Assembly: GCF_001723175.1 (NCBI RefSeq)
Contig: NC_064653.1
Location: forward strand, 2,604,001-2,668,000
DNA length: 64,000 bases
Source of the DNA: Penicillium oxalicum
Lineage: Eukaryota > Ascomycota > Eurotiomycetes > Eurotiales > Aspergillaceae
Direction: 5' to 3'
In this document: positions 44,521 to 55,815 of the stretch, in pieces
How positions within the stretch are numbered: the stretch's first letter is position 1
Layout: each line of letters begins with the position of its first letter
The notes under the pieces: model-generated
Databases searched by the model: none
Seen by the model: only the letters and a program-made list of their open reading frames with translations
Told to the model about the DNA's origin: nothing
Made by a program: the position numbers and the translations under genes

Positions 44521-47500
44521 CTACCACAGACAGCTCAAAACTCTATAATGCTCAAGCCAGCCCTGTGAGCAGGTGCCTTCGTCAAACATCAACCCGTAAC
44601 AAAGAGCGTCACGATATCCGTCGCACACAAACCTGCCAATTACCTCACCTGGCTCGAATGAACCCGGTAAGCTGGTCCCCTTGTAGGTACATGTGGAACC
44701 AAATGCCTTGAAACCTCCAGTTCCATCCTGAATCCCAAAGAAGGCACCGTCCTTCATGACAAAGTCCGGCTTGTCAGCCTCTGGACACGTACTTCGCCCA
44801 GGTCCGTTGGAGTAACTTTGGTACAAGTCCCATTGGCCGACACCTGAGTGCGTGTCCCCATAGTAACTGAGGATGATCAGACCGGGATACGGGCCGTTCA
44901 TGGGGGCAGCACCCGTTGGAGTTGGGGAGGATAAGGCTCCGCTAATGACAGACAACTCGCCAAACTTTGAAGCCAAGGTTGGTTCAAGTTCACTTGCTAT
45001 GCTGAGAGCAGCTGAGGAATCGGGAGTTTCTACTGGGTGGGGCGACATGGTAATTGCAACGCCAGGTGCGGGAGTGCCAACAGTTTTGGTCGATGACGCC
45101 GTCACGGAACATCCAGTTGTTGTTGTACAATCGAAAGTACACTCAGACCCGGCGATGCAAGCGGTTGAACAGACTTCAGCGGTGTCAGTGCTGCAATCCT
45201 CCTCCTCTGAGCCATCTGAGCCACCACCGCCCCCACCAACTGTATCAACCCCCGCCGGAGGGCAAAGTAGGCAGGGACCTTTGCAGAAAGGTGCGCAACC
45301 TTTTCCAGCGCCTGGGCTGCCCTTCGGTACTGTTGGAGTAGGAGGCCCAGAGGTCCAAACCGGCGTAGGTGTCTTGCTATTCGCACCCGTTTCCTTTGCA
45401 GTCTGGGACCACGGATAAGGCGGTGGGATGAGTGTTGTCGTGCTGCGTGTTGAAGTAGGATCGCCCTGCACGGGTGGTAAAACGTAGACAATGTGAGGTA
45501 AGGAGATGCTGCTCGTCAGAGCGATTGTGGAATTCGCAGTTTGGCTGGCGTTGACTGACACTCCCCAGAGGGGGATTGAATGGAGCGTGACTGCAACAAC
45601 TATCAGTAAAAGAGATCTAAATTCAGAAAGAAAGGCCACTCACTATCAGGAATCGTCACTGTGATAGTGATTGTTGTCACATTATAGCCGCGGTAGGTTG
45701 TTGTCGTGCCGTCTTCGCCGGTTGAGGTTCTGGTTGTCATGCGGCTTTGCTCGATAGGAATAACCCATGGCGGAATCTCAATGATCGATGGTTTTTCCAG
45801 AGGGATGGGCGGCAAGATAATTGAACATGGTGGCTGGCATTGTATCACGGGTGAAGAATGGCCCCAAATGGACGGTGAGATATAGACATCGCCGTCTCCA
45901 GAATGAGAGTTCGACCCTGATCCAGTGGAGCTTCCAGCATGCGGCACACAGGCGCCCTCGGGACAGTATCCACGCTGACACGTGTATTCACACAGTGGGC
46001 CGTAGACTGCCGGGTCTTGTCCAGGGGCAGCCTGTCCGCTCATCTTGGTCGTAGGGCTCATGACATTGACTGCTCCTTGCGCTGTACACGTACAAGCGTT
46101 CATAGGACAGAAGCCATGAGTACAGCTGAAACTACAGAGACCGGCGAGGTTGCCGGCACCCGTGCCCGCAGTGCACGCTGGAGGCAAGAATGGCGAGACA
46201 GAAGGCGTCGAAAGGGGCACCTCGACCAGTCCACATGCCGTGGGAGGACAGAAACCGAGATTGCAATCGAAGTTGCAAAGACCACTGTAGCTGGCACCCT
46301 CTCCTGCAATCGGGTACCCTACAACGCCAGTCGAATTTGGCTTCTGATTGCCAATGCCCATCTTGGTGCAAGTGCACGCTCCAAGTGGACAGTAACCATA
46401 GGTACAGGCATACTCACAGAGACCACCGAAGTTGTAACTGCCAGTGCCATTCATACACTTCTGGTCCGCAAGCAGGACAGTCGTTTGGGCCGATACTGAG
46501 CGCCCTGCTATCGCGCTACCAACCCAGGCGTTCCAATTTTGAATGCCATTTGGACAGCTTCCCGAGATAGACTTACCCTTAACTGTAGCGATCATAACAT
46601 TATCCCGCATTAATGACACCGTCACAGGTCCTGTTCGACCTCCGAAGGCGACGCTACCAAAGTAGACACCAACGTTATCGTCTGGGACAAAGGACCAGCC
46701 CACGGTCTGCGCATCACCTCCGATAGACACCACAGCGCCCGAGAAAGAGCCAAGAACAGCGGAGAAGAAAATTCGATCTTCAACAAGATCTGCAGGTGGA
46801 AATTCAATTTGTAACTGCGAGGCAGTATTACCACTCGTACCACCACTTCCGCAAGCTGCTGCAGGAGTTGTCCGATACCAAGCGATGATTTTTTCCTCGG
46901 TGACCTCTGCGAATCCATTCTTGTACATATCAATCCAGTAGGGAAGAGTTTCTCGCCAGCCATCGTGAGGCATGTCGGTTGCGTAGTTGAAGGGGGCTTT
47001 GCCAATCTCAAAGGCTTCCATAGCCATATCACGCAGTGGCCCGATATAGTGCGATTCACCATAATCATTCCAGGTGATAATCTCCACGAATTCGGGTTGC
47101 ACATAGAGGACCTCCTGCCAGCGATCATGCCAGATATGGTCGCCTCGCCAAAGCCAATTCTTTTTGTAGCCTGGCAGGTTGGTGTAGAACCAAGGTGAGA
47201 CCGGCATCATATATGGCAGTCCAGCCAGATATTGAATATAGGATGCATCAATGTAGGTGCTCATATCTTGGTTCCCCCAAGGCCAGCCAGCCCAGCTAAA
47301 GAGACCGTCAACAACACCGGTCTCGACAGCGGGCTTTGCTCCAATAGACGACCAGCTTGGGACAAAAAAACAGTTGGTCGAAGCCTTGATCAAATTCCAG
47401 TCATTGGCTCGACCTGGGCCTTCAAAGGTAGAAACGAAGGCTTTTCCTTTATAGAAAAAGTACGAAGAGTGAGTGCTGTACTGTTTTATCAAGTTGATGA

Positions 47501-47855
47501 CATCGTTCTTGGGCCAGTCTCCGTTGCCAGCGTAGTCGAATGAAAAGAAAAGTTTGAAACCAACGGAATCCGCGGCCGCAAAAGCTGCAGGGAGAGCTTT
47601 CATGTTGGTAGGGTCATTGTAGGCCATATTGAGCGCGAAGGCATCAATGTGAGCGTCTTGCGCCAGTTTCATGTCATCTTGCCAGTCAGTTGAAGTATAA
47701 TTGGCGGTGTTGGTCAACTGGAAGCGCCTGTTAGCAATTGCAAGTCAGGCCTGTAGATCGGCTAGGAGCTCACCATGAAATGAGCGAAGACAGCCGCTGC
47801 CTGCACCCGGCAGGCGAGCAAAAGAGCTGTGACAGAAGCCACTAGGAACAGCATA
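44521..47855 (-). CDS. GH71 alpha-1,3-glucanase (mutanase) with Cys-rich modules; signal-peptide frameshift
   Basis: Exons 47855-47774, 47717-45644 and 45590-44521 encode a secreted enzyme of about 1,074 residues that hydrolyses alpha-1,3-glucan of fungal walls. The GH71 domain starts AVFAHFM/LTNTANYT and contains DAHIDAFALNMAYND, FKLFFSFDYAGNGDW, FVSTFEGPG and VEIITWNDYGESHYIGP, the usual conserved blocks. Four Cys modules follow of the form GLCEYACTYGYCPLGACTC (about residues 446-620). Then come Ser/Thr/Pro-rich linkers and a C-terminal Cys-containing domain ending HYRVLSCLW. Exon 1 has 82 nt instead of 81: a run of five T on the coding strand (A5 at 47820-47824) shifts the frame inside an otherwise perfect signal peptide, MLFLVASVTAL then LLACRVQAAA. 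As written the start is out of frame. Confidence 0.88.
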
Positions 47856-49604
47856 GCCGGTGTCGTTTCCCAAAAGAATGAGCTCCTGGTAGGTTTGCTG
47901 TGAGTGCCCCTCCAGCCGCCTGTCGTTCGTCTGAAAAGAGAGACCTACAGCTCCTTTTAAATCTGCCGTAAAAGGCCGCCTCGGTTAGGCAATCAGGGGT
48001 GTCGTTTGATCTATTCATTACTTCTTGACGGTTCAATTTCACGCGAACCAGTGCGCTGATTCGAAGTGGATTCAATTCATAAGCTGTAGATATCGGGGGG
48101 AAATATCGGCAAGATGGGATGTGCTCGTGTACTATTCCTAAAGCTCGATCCTGTCTTACCGTAGAATCCAAGCGAGGTTTTTCTCAGCCACGGGCGATTC
48201 ATCCCGTCGGAGATGATGCTATATCCGCTTAGTCTCCAAACGGGGGAGACCCATGCTTGGAGTCGGAGAACGACTGGTACTCCACTAGCGGACTTTTCAC
48301 GTACCTCGCGTATCTGAAACTTTGGATAGATCTGGACTTCCAGGCCAAGATTCTGATGAAAAAGGTGAGGATTTTCCTTACTCAGAAGAAGCTCGAGGAA
48401 GAAAATCTCGCTCGATACTTACCAGTCTATCTGATCAATACGGAGCACACGGAGTTCCCTCACATACGGCTCAAGCAAGCACTGTGCACTGTGTACAGAT
48501 CCATGAGTATGGGCCAAAACGTCTGCTGTAACGGAAAACGTAGTGTGGCAGCTAGTCGGCAGTGGGCACTAGGTAGTAGGCTGATGCATATGAATCATTG
48601 AAAATAGACCTCACAAGCAATAATTCTACCCCTTTTTGATCAAGCAATTGAAAATCATTTCGGTGATTGACTCGCTCTCCAAAGTATCGCCTACTATGAT
48701 ATCGGATGTGATTGGTTTTACTGGATTACGGAGTTAGGCTCCGCTGGGGCCAGGCACAGTCCCTCGTTAATCGAGTGGAGCTCCGTACCGCCGGAGCTTA
48801 CCGCACGCCTCCTACTTTGTGGCGTCGGTTCGTACGGAGTGGGTCAACTACTATGCCCCCAAAATTGGACGATTTCCGTGACCCATTTTTTCCAGAAAAT
48901 CTTGAACCCTTTCAACAGTACTGATTATATTGCTGTTGTGTCGTTGATTGTCGGCTGCGCAGTGTGCCAGACTGAACATAACTATCGAACATCCTGGAGT
49001 ATCATTTACTCAAGTCATTACAAACCGAAACCGAAACCGGTAAAGTCAGACGGGCTGCCTCTGTCGAATTGACTGGGATTGTCATACCTTAGCCCAGCGT
49101 GCCAAGCCGCCAAAGGGATCATGTCTCAGACAAGACTTCTTGCGTTTACCTATACAAGAGCTGATTTCAAGCACTATCCAGTCTCTCGCCGTAGCTCTGG
49201 GTACGACATCACGTACACTAGCTCAACAGGTCCGGTGCTGTCGTTCCCGATCCTGTGAGTACAATGAGTCATTCTGTAAAGAGCTAGTGTCACAGCGCTA
49301 GTGATGGACGATATGTGGTCGCAATCTACTCCACTGTAATGGCGCATTGTATAGCCGACGCACATATTTCGGTCCGGGGGCTTTTTTGTTTTCAGGGCTT
49401 CGTCCGTGGTGGATCCTGATAGCTACAATAGATACACGATGATTTTTATTCGAATACGACTCAAGATCTCCCAGAAAAAAATGCGAAATCCATTTTCCCG
49501 CGAAATTGTGATTCCGAGTGATGGATGTCAGTGGCGATGTTTGTGTTTATGGCGGAAAAGATCGCGCTTGGTGTGAATCTTGGAGCACAAAGTACAATTA
49601 GCCA
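47856..49604. other. Intergenic region
   Basis: It holds the glucanase promoter. The stretch at about 48720-48845 carries several copies of TACGGAGT/GCTCCG words in both orientations and looks like a small degraded repeat. No gene is supported. Confidence 0.4.
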
Positions 49605-50039
49605 TCAGTTTGGAAGGAGATAACAGAGCAAAATGGAATGACACACCGAAGCAACAGTATCTGAAGCTGCCGGTGTACGGAGCAAGAAGGGGTGCAACGA
49701 GGGCGTTGGAGTAGGAGCGAGCTTGGTAGATGCGTTGATAGCGTCCGGCATGCATCCACCAAAGATGAAGCCTGCATTGTCCGAGACGCTCAACGCCGGT
49801 GTGCGATGAAGGTCACATTGATTCGACTGTTCAATATAGACCCATGCCTGGCATTCCGGGAGTTTTTCGCACCATTTCTGGCAGTCCCAAACAGTTGCGA
49901 GCTCGTAACTAAAAGTCATAGGAGCACTGCTGAAGTAGGCAATTGTCTTGTTTTGAACAGAATTTTGACAGTCGGATGCAGCCTGGCTGCCTCGGAGAGC
50001 CAGGGTGGTCACAAGCAGAAGTGAATAGATGTAAGCCAT
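49605..50039 (-). CDS. Secreted PAN/Apple-like cysteine-rich protein
   Basis: This single frame of 144 residues begins with a signal peptide (MAYIYSLLLVTTLALRGSQA, cleaved before ASDCQ). The mature part has the spacing of a PAN/Apple module: C in SDCQN, then WDCQKWCEKLPECQAWVY, then NQCDLHR and GGCMPD. PAN modules bind protein or carbohydrate outside the cell. A Pro/Thr-rich stretch and a hydrophobic C-terminal end (VCHSILLCYLLPN) follow, which could be a tail anchor or GPI-like signal. The C-terminal part may be misread if an intron is present. Confidence 0.7.
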   Translation of the reverse strand: MAYIYSLLLVTTLALRGSQAASDCQNSVQNKTIAYFSSAPMTFSYELATVWDCQKWCEKLPECQAWVYIEQSNQCDLHRTPALSVSDNAGFIFGGCMPDAINASTKLAPTPTPSLHPFLLRTPAASDTVASVCHSILLCYLLPN

Positions 50040-51677
50040 AAAGTAAAGATTTTCTACCCGTGCAAATGAATTGATGGTAAGAACAGAAAGCCTCGTTGGA
50101 CTTAAGGAATCATTTCTAGTGCCACTGATTTAGCTCAATTTCCGGCTCCGCGTACGTTCCAAAGGAGCAGAATGGGACAGCGTTCAGTATTGTACGTACT
50201 ACGTACCATTTGTACTATCAAATCTGTTTGACCCATCGTATGTCTGCGCTCCCGTATCTCAACAATTTACTCCGTAGGGCCGGATAAGCTACATCGTTCT
50301 AACTGGCTACTACAACTTCCTATGGCAGGGCCTGTCGGGCACCACTTGACGTTGTTAATACTAAGTACTGTAAAAAACTAGGAAGGATGGACCTTGTGCG
50401 TATTTACCACGGAAAGCATACACCAAATTGGAGCTTAGATTTTCTAGTCAACGGACATTGAAAAAATTCGGGCTGTCTTGAGTGGGGCTCTTGGGGTGTC
50501 ACATGTCACTACTATAGTACTGTAGTAGCACACTAGTGGTGGAGTCTTCATCTTAGACACGGCTCCTCGGAAATGTACCTAGCGTACACCGAAGAAAATT
50601 TCCGGGGCTAGAAAATCTGAGGCGGGGACAACATGAAAGCAGAATCGGAGAAATTTTTTCAAGACGTGAAATCGATCACGGCAGAATATTGGATGGAAGT
50701 CGTATTCCAAGGGACGCTGAAGATCGAGTCAAGCAGCCTATGCAAACCTGCCGGGAACTACTGTAGATGACGAGTGTTAAGCCATGCTCAGCCGCTGTAG
50801 CGCACACGTGACACTCCTTAAGTTAAACGGTGTACCTATGCAGGTAGTGGTATTGCCAACCTTATTGATTCAGACAACTTTTATGTTTTCCAAGGGCGCA
50901 AAATTCCAGTACATTATTACCTAATACCGAGTGATGAGCTCCACTACATTTAATTCTTAATGTCAAAACGTTATCAAGTAGTGCCTAAAATACTTATTTA
51001 CAAGCATCTATAGAGTACAAGTACGTCCCCATCCACACTTAAGATGGGTCGTGCGCCCGGTGGCTTGTGCTTAGTGCACTCAACATGCTGGAACCACTAC
51101 CACTGGCAATTGGCCGATCAGGCGATTCCATAAAACGGCGAATCGAAGGCGAGTGCCAAGAGAGCGCTTTGCCCACCTGGAACTGCGGATCTATTCGCTT
51201 TGTGAATATCCTGCGGAGCTAGTGGCTAGTGGCTAGTGCTACTTCAGGAGTTCGGATTGTACCGTAACTTACAGCAGTCTGCCTCGGAGATCTAGTACTT
51301 TCATAACAGCAGCGTTCAGATACCTCGCTTAGATTCTAGTAATATACACGATGCTGGAAACTTGAGGATCCAATTTTCGGCAAAACTTTGCTCGGAGATC
51401 CATCGTGCTGTCGGTGCCTCCGTAATTGCTCTAGCACCTTGGTGGGCCAGAATTGTCCCGGGACACATGCGATTATCACACCGGAGACCAATTGACAATT
51501 TCGCCATGTTTTTCGTGTGAATTATGAAGAAGGTATTATGTAGATGATAGGGTCCACTCCTGCTAATTTTCCCGATTAAACTATAAGATTGAAGTCTTTG
51601 CCCTTTGCAAAAGACTCACTCACATGCCACGCCCTTTTTTCATTATTTGAGCGGCAGCTGGGCGTGCTCGATTCATC
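50040..51677. other. Intergenic, AT-leaning
   Basis: No gene is supported. It includes a short tandem GCTAGTG repeat at about 51218-51239 and one TACTCCGTA motif at 50268-50276. The composition suggests decayed repeat DNA. Confidence 0.4.
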
Positions 51678-52867
51678 ATGCGACTTAGCATTTTCGCCCT
51701 GTTTTGTTTCTTTTCATTGTCAGTACTTGCCACTGACCCTACGATTGATACCCTCTTTGTGATCAAGGACACGGATACACACGGCGGTTGCAGACAACGC
51801 CGGCAAGCCCTCGAAAACTACCTATCCGAGTCTAGGGCATTAGTAGCAGCCGGCCTGCAGGCAATTGAACATGCGAAAGATTCTTCCGCGAGGGAGTCTG
51901 TCGTTGCCAAGCGGTACCTATATACGTACTTTAGGGCGGCTGATGACGCATCGATTAATTTTGTGGAGAGTAAGTGCAAACCGCGCATTCTAAATTCGAG
52001 ATCATTGATCACTGATATGCTTACGACCGGCAAGGCTTCTTGATATCAGTTCGAGATTTCTTATCTGGCGACAGTGATGCCAGAGTTCCAAACACTCCAC
52101 ACCTATATTGCGACGATACATGGCTTGTGAAGTTGGAACCCACTGATATAGCCTGGGATCGCGAAAAGAATGACGTGTATACGATCGGCAAAGATGGTGT
52201 TTTCCAACCAGTGCCGATTGATCAAATCGAGATTTACAGAAAGAATCTCTGGGTGCTAGACGAGAAAGGCAACTGGGAGAGAACTGGAAGAGTACCCTAC
52301 TGGTCGGATGACCTGTCTCAATACGTCTTCGATATTAGCTACAGAAAAGGTAAGACTTTCTGTACTGATTCGGGGGGTAACCTTGGTGTGACCCAGGATC
52401 AGACAATACCAAGTACCGTCACACTGTGTCCCAGATCCTTCAAATCTAAAGTCAAACTTGCAAAGCTTGGGAACACAGCCCCTAAGGCAAGAATGGCGCT
52501 CGCCAATGTTCTTCCACAGTCCATGACGTTCTATCACGAACTGTACCATGTGGCCATAGGAAATCAACAGACACCCGATTTGAGCTGTGAGTTTTCCACG
52601 AAAGAGCGCAGGTTGTCTTTTATCCGTGCATTTTCTAACGGCCCCAAAGATCAATGGACAGAATCTCAAGATTGGCTCCAGGGCAAGCTGCCGACTGCTG
52701 TGTCTGTGCCCTACGACAAAGACCACGAGCACCTTATTCGACGTAACCCTGAATCATACTTATGGTTCACTGTGGGTTATTGGTATTTCCTGCAGACTCA
52801 GTGGTCCGGATCGTCTGATAACAGATGGAGTTTCGATACTGGGGTTGCTCAATTGATCTCGATTTAG
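51678..52867 (+). CDS. Secreted HExxH metalloprotease-like protein
   Basis: Two exons, 51678-51969 and 52050-52867, join across an 80-nt intron (GTAAGT to TATCAG) to give 369 residues. There is a signal peptide (MRLSIFALFCFFSLSVLA). The first 115 residues form a helical region with two cysteines (GGCRQRRQALENYLSES). The catalytic half carries FYHELYHVAIG at about residue 258, a zinc-binding HExxH (His260, Glu261, His264). A downstream acidic residue in the TPD segment (four residues after the QQ) may supply the third ligand, as in aspzincins. This matches a group of fungal secreted zincin-fold proteins of unknown substrate. Without the splice the second half would lack a start, so the intron model is firm. 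Confidence 0.78.
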
Positions 52868-53238
52868 AACTAGCTGTGTTGATTGCGAAGCAGCATGTAC
52901 AAATGAGTGTGGAAACTTTGACATTGGCTTATCATCGGTTAGGCACACACAGAGAAATTTCGAGGCTTGAATGAGTATTGAACTAACACGCACGAGAAAA
53001 GTAGGTATACTCCAAGTATGAAAGTGTGTGAGCTGTGCATTATGCTCTGATAGATAAGATGAATCTTCCGCTTTTCGCATCCTGCTTTGTCTCATGTCGG
53101 GTATATTTAAGGTTCGATGATCAGGTCCACATGCCTATGATGTTTCAGCTTCTACGCAGCATCTTGGTCTTGACATGAAACCAGAATCCTGCGCATACAG
53201 TTGGGGTTCCGGGAATGCAGCCCTGAATGCAGCTGCAC
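52868..53238. other. Convergent gap
   Basis: Space for the 3' ends of the metalloprotease gene (+) and the ABM-like gene (-). No gene is seen. Confidence 0.45.
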
Positions 53239-54288
53239 TTATAGGGGGACGAGTTTCGTGAATTGACAGAAATCTTCTTTGACTTCCACCGCGCCGATAT
53301 CACGAAGGGACCTATAAAAGTCCTCCATAATAGTCTCGCCGGTACCTGTCCACATTTTCCTGTGTCGAAATAGCGCTGCCTCCTCGTCTCTCCAGAAGTG
53401 CGGCCATAGTAGCGATTGAACTTCTTCGCCATGTAGATACTCCGTATGTAGAGCCCAGAGCTCCACAGGAGGTTTTGGTGATAGCAACTCGTTTTCTCGG
53501 GGGCGGAGGATAGCAGGCGGGCGAATACCACCAATCTTTGCGACTTCATCCTTCAGCGCTTCCGTGACCGGAGCTTTGAAGTAAACCCAGAAGATCTGCA
53601 TAAAAAAATAGGACACACAATCAAACCACCATCCTCCCCGAATTGCGGTCTTATAAGATGTCAAGAACTTGATTCCATCGTCCGCAAGAGTCTCCCTGAA
53701 AAGCTGAGCTGACGGAGAACTTTCAAAGGCCCTGTACGCCGGGCTACCACCAAACCACCCTGGATTTCAGAGCTACCTTAGTACTCTAGTCGTCATCAAT
53801 GGATATTATCACGTACATGTACCTAGGATAACCCTATCTTTGTTTAAGCGGCACCGAGCCCAAGCTGACTCATGGTGACCTTTGGCATGCAACAACGGTT
53901 CAAAGTATCCTCTCCATTGTTTTTGATCAGACTCCAGTCCGATAGGCACTTGGAGCTCGGTCCAAACAACAATTGGGCTGGACACCCGTTCTAGATCCTC
54001 GGAGTCTGATTGCATTGCCAAGAATGCGTGCGGACTCAAAAGAGTCAGAGGTGGTTGATCGTTTTCTAAAATCTCAATGCAACGAAATGGGTTGTTTATT
54101 ATTAGAGAGGGTGTCCGAGTGTGGGCTTTCGTTTGATTATTGTTGAGCGAAGCGAAGCTATCATGGGGCCAAGATCTCGCTTCTGGCAGAATATTGCTTC
54201 TCTGATTGGTCAGCCGAAGCGGTAGCAAGGAGTTCAACTCAGGTGACCCAAATGAAACTATGGGATTATCCCAGCGCTTCCCAGGCAT
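53239..54288 (-). CDS. ABM-like (dimeric alpha/beta barrel) protein
   Basis: Two exons, 54288-53823 and 53759-53239, join across a 63-nt intron to give 328 residues. A low-complexity N-terminus (about 100 residues) precedes a region typical of fungal antibiotic-biosynthesis-monooxygenase-like proteins: VVWTELQVPIGL, then HAKGHHESAWARCRLNKD, then VILGWFGGSPAYRAFESSP, the last spanning the splice. The C-terminal half includes GGWWFDCVSYFFMQIFWVYF and ends TKLVPL. Related proteins often lie in secondary-metabolite or stress loci, but none of the usual synthase genes is nearby. The first 60 residues may be over-called; a later Met (AMQSDSE, about residue 91) is possible. Confidence 0.68.
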
Positions 54289-54604
54289 TTACCGGGTCTA
54301 TGCTACTGCTCTGTAGTACAATATCTTAGAAAGAGGTACCATGAAAGAGGATCTATCAATTAGCATCAACTTCGCTCGGCGGATAAATTATGGCTTTCGT
54401 TTTGCTCTGCAGTTCCTTCCAAGGTGGAACTAGCCTTGCGCCTAGGAACGCTCACATATCGGGCTCCAGATCAAGTGATTGCTAGTCATCGATCCTCCTT
54501 TCTAGGTCCGCGGTGCATCCATTCCGTATAGGACTCACTAAGTCCCTCTAGACTCTAGCATCCGTCACCGTCCGGTGACCCCGTGATGTCTAGACTTCCG
54601 CATA

Positions 54605-54685
54605 ACCCAACTTGGGTCGAAGGTCTCGACCCAAAACCCAACCCGGACCCCAATGAAACCCAATAAGACCCAACTTGACCCAACT
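54605..54685. repeat. Imperfect (GACCCAA)n-type tandem
   Basis: ACCCAA or CCCAA words recur about nine times in 80 bases, some as GACCCAA, with one inverted copy (TTGGGTC) forming AACCCAACTTGGGTCG. This could be the terminal region of a DNA transposon. Confidence 0.6.
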
Positions 54686-54922
54686 TTTTGCATAATTCTG
54701 ATCATAAAGCTGCTCGGTCATCAAAATAACATGCTGTTTTTACATCTGTTCTAGTTAATACCTACAAGCACTATATGTTCGTCGCATAAACCTTTACTTT
54801 AAGAAATAACTCTATCTTCCGTCAGGCTAGGTCTAGTTTATAACTTATTACCTATCAGAATGTTAACGTAACTTGGTTAGGAACACTAAACCTAGGAGCT
54901 TGATTTTCTAACGAGTAAAATC

Positions 54923-54971
54923 GGTGACGGTAAAGCTACCGTCTCGGGAAGCGATCGGCTCCCGGAGCACA
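54923..54971 (+). repeat. Dispersed repeat, copy B
   Basis: It pairs with 39664-39712 (45 of 49 identical by eye) and contains the same GGGAAGCGATCGGCTCCC core. Confidence 0.75.
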
Positions 54972-55815
54972 CAGCTGACGAAACAACGGCCGTCCCCAGC
55001 AAAAAAGTATAGAGGTAATAACATCAATTGATTTATGAGGTAACTTGGGAATCTTTGTACGTCGTATGTCTCCATATCCTTGGTAATATAAATCACTGAC
55101 TGAAACCCCAGACAATTCATGAAGGGCATTGTGCATGAGTTATAATATAGCCTTCCTCTTACTGAAAACCTCAATCTATGAAATTCATACATCCTCATGA
55201 TTCTGGAGAACAGGTGCCACTGTATTGCCATAGTCTCGAGTATCCACCATCTCTCGCTCAAAATTCCGAAGAGACACTTCCGAATAGATCGGCTTGTTCT
55301 AGATATTCGTCACGACATGGTCGATTTGGACCTCAGACGAGAATAGCAGGCGCGAGGTAAACGCAGTGGTGCGATCCAATTCCTCCCCGACTTGTTCCTG
55401 TAGCTGGGGGGAAGTCAAGCCAAGGGAGAGCCCGCCAGATACCAAAGGAAAATAGATCTTTTTCCAGTCAATTCCCTCCAAAACTGATCTGGATGAATTG
55501 ATCTCCTCCTTCCTACTCATAGACGATATCCGAAAACACGGCGTTCCTGAAATCTCCCCCACGTTCAAAATTGCCCGAGCCGAGACCAAGACCCATCGCC
55601 GATCTGGGCCCGTGCAAGCTCCCAGCTCCATCTGCGCGTGAAAGCCAAGTCCGCAACTCGATCCGCCGTCACATCTTCTTGAAAAAAAAGAACACGAACG
55701 AATCACCACGTCACCGGGCCTACGCTATTTTCCACCTTCATCTTCCATCCTTCTCTCGTCCCTCGGCCATCGGTCCTCTTCGCCACAGTCTCGCCACAGC
55801 GGCACACAAACCACA

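Larger units (their letters stand above)
54289..55815. other. Repeat-bearing intergenic region
   Basis: It contains the CCCAA-rich tandem (54605-54685), an AT-rich RIP-like stretch (54690-54920) and copy B of the dispersed repeat. The last few hundred bases should be the promoter of the FAM192A-like gene. No gene is supported. Confidence 0.45.

Noticed and set aside
49605..54288. Secondary-metabolite gene cluster
   Set aside because: An ABM-like protein alone is not enough; no polyketide synthase, peptide synthetase, terpene synthase or cytochrome P450 is present.
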